Below are positions 6,496 to 7,638 of a stretch of 7,638 bases of DNA, piece after piece. Position 1 is the first letter of the stretch. Each line of letters starts with the position of its first letter. This DNA comes from Candidatus Poribacteria bacterium (lineage in GTDB: Bacteria; Poribacteria; WGA-4E; B28-G17): NCBI GenBank assembly GCA_003645735.1, contig QNBQ01000056.1:1-7638 (forward strand). Reading direction: 5' to 3'. The notes under the pieces were generated by a model, which saw only the letters and a program-made list of their open reading frames with translations, did not search any database and was not told the DNA's origin. Made by a program: the position numbers and the translations under genes.

Positions 6496-7073
6496 TGGCC
6501 GAGAGGATAGGAGCCTGGCTTTTCAAGGCGAGGGGCTATACCCCTATCCCCTTCATAGCGGCGGCGGTGATCTTCTCGAACGCCAACGCCATATCGATCG
6601 TGCTGGGCGGGCTGTTGATCGCCGTCGGCGAGGCTCTCAGGATATGGGCCGTCGGGTATGCGGGCGGCAGGACGAGGGCGACAGATTTAGGGGTGGCGCG
6701 CGATCTGGTGACGACCGGCCCCTACGCCTACACCCGCAACCCGATCTACATAGGCGATATCCTGATCGCCCTGGGCTTCGCCGTCATGTCGGACGTCAGG
6801 CTCCTGATACTGCTGGCCGCTATCTGGTTCCCGCTCCAATATCATCTGATCGCCCGGGCGGAGGAGGCGTATCTGTTGAGGGAGCTGGGGAGGGAGTATG
6901 AGAGATACATGGAGAACGTCCCCCGGTTCCTCTTCAGGGCGACCCCCTACCTCTATCGGTCGGGCCACGACTTCTCGCTCAAGAGGGCCCTGAGAAGCGA
7001 GAGGTGGACGCTGGCGGGGATCGTCTCCCTCTCCATCCTCATCCCGCTGGCGGCCCGGTATTTCTCGATCTGA
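6495..7073 (+). CDS. Isoprenylcysteine carboxyl methyltransferase-like membrane protein
   Basis: This 192-residue membrane protein has the ICMT/phospholipid methyltransferase (PEMT-like) C-terminal signature: GPYAYTRNPIYIG at 75-87, RAEEAYL at 121-127 and EYERYMENVPRF at 134-145. These form the S-adenosylmethionine and substrate site in the family. Hydrophobic segments lie at about 18-30, 33-55, 84-99, 101-118 and 172-188; the last is an extra C-terminal segment after the signature. I chose the ATG at 6495, which overlaps the previous stop as TGATG, rather than an in-frame ATG at 6183 that would run through the previous gene in another frame. A GTG at 6492 is an equally placed alternative adding one residue. 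Bacterial members probably methylate lipids, isoprenoids or small membrane-associated substrates, since CAAX prenylation is a eukaryotic process; the substrate here is unknown. Confidence 0.85.
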   Translation: MAERIGAWLFKARGYTPIPFIAAAVIFSNANAISIVLGGLLIAVGEALRIWAVGYAGGRTRATDLGVARDLVTTGPYAYTRNPIYIGDILIALGFAVMSDVRLLILLAAIWFPLQYHLIARAEEAYLLRELGREYERYMENVPRFLFRATPYLYRSGHDFSLKRALRSERWTLAGIVSLSILIPLAARYFSI

Positions 7074-7077
7074 TTTC

Positions 7078-7107
7078 TTGTCGCCCCTCCTCGCTTAATG
7101 GTATACT
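7078..7107 (+). promoter_or_regulatory. Sigma70-type promoter with extended -10
   Basis: TTGTCG at 7078-7083 (4 of 6 consensus bases) and TATACT at 7102-7107 (5 of 6) are 18 bases apart. TG one base upstream of the -10 (7099-7100) makes it an extended -10 element. It is in the longest intergenic gap of the window and directs transcription into the aminotransferase, with a start expected near 7113-7116 and a leader of about 40 bases. Confidence 0.6.
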
Positions 7108-7109
7108 AA

Positions 7110-7638
<529 letters not shown>

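Overview
The window is a dense stretch of bacterial DNA with every convincing gene on the + strand. It holds nine consecutive genes with gaps of 3 to 26 bases or direct stop/start overlaps, then an 81-base intergenic region with a good sigma70-type promoter, then the start of a tenth gene. The DNA is fairly GC-rich by eye, yet arginine is mostly AGG and isoleucine often ATA. With strong GGAGG ribosome sites, this suggests a GC-rich, possibly thermophilic bacterium from a little-cultured lineage. That is inference; no rRNA or other decisive marker is present.

Layout: (1) the C-terminal end of a GltD/homotetrameric glutamate-synthase-type flavoprotein (1-404); (2) a 6-phosphofructokinase with PPi-type active-site residues (408-1598); (3) a RuBisCO-like protein that keeps the metal-binding K-D-D-E motif but has lost several residues needed for carboxylation (1611-2936); (4, 5) two tandem paralogous small coiled-coil proteins with one C-terminal membrane anchor each (2947-3306, 3318-3617); (6) a MalK/UgpC-type ABC importer ATPase with no permease or binding protein nearby (3624-4721); (7) an exported alpha/beta hydrolase of the PhoPQ-activated pathogenicity-related (PqaA) type (4748-6052); (8) an unrecognised polytopic membrane protein (6049-6495); (9) an isoprenylcysteine carboxyl methyltransferase-like membrane enzyme (6495-7073); (10) the N-terminal part of a class I PLP aminotransferase (7155-end), which appears to start at a rare ATT codon.

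The spacing suggests that genes 1-9 are co-transcribed, at least in blocks. The phosphofructokinase, RuBisCO-like protein and sugar-type ABC ATPase point to handling of carbohydrates or phosphorylated sugars, but the substrate cannot be read from the sequence. Genes 7-9 are a tightly coupled exported or membrane group. The most noteworthy items are the divergent RuBisCO-like protein beside a PPi-type sugar-phosphate kinase, the duplicated tail-anchored coiled-coil pair, and the ATT start of the aminotransferase.
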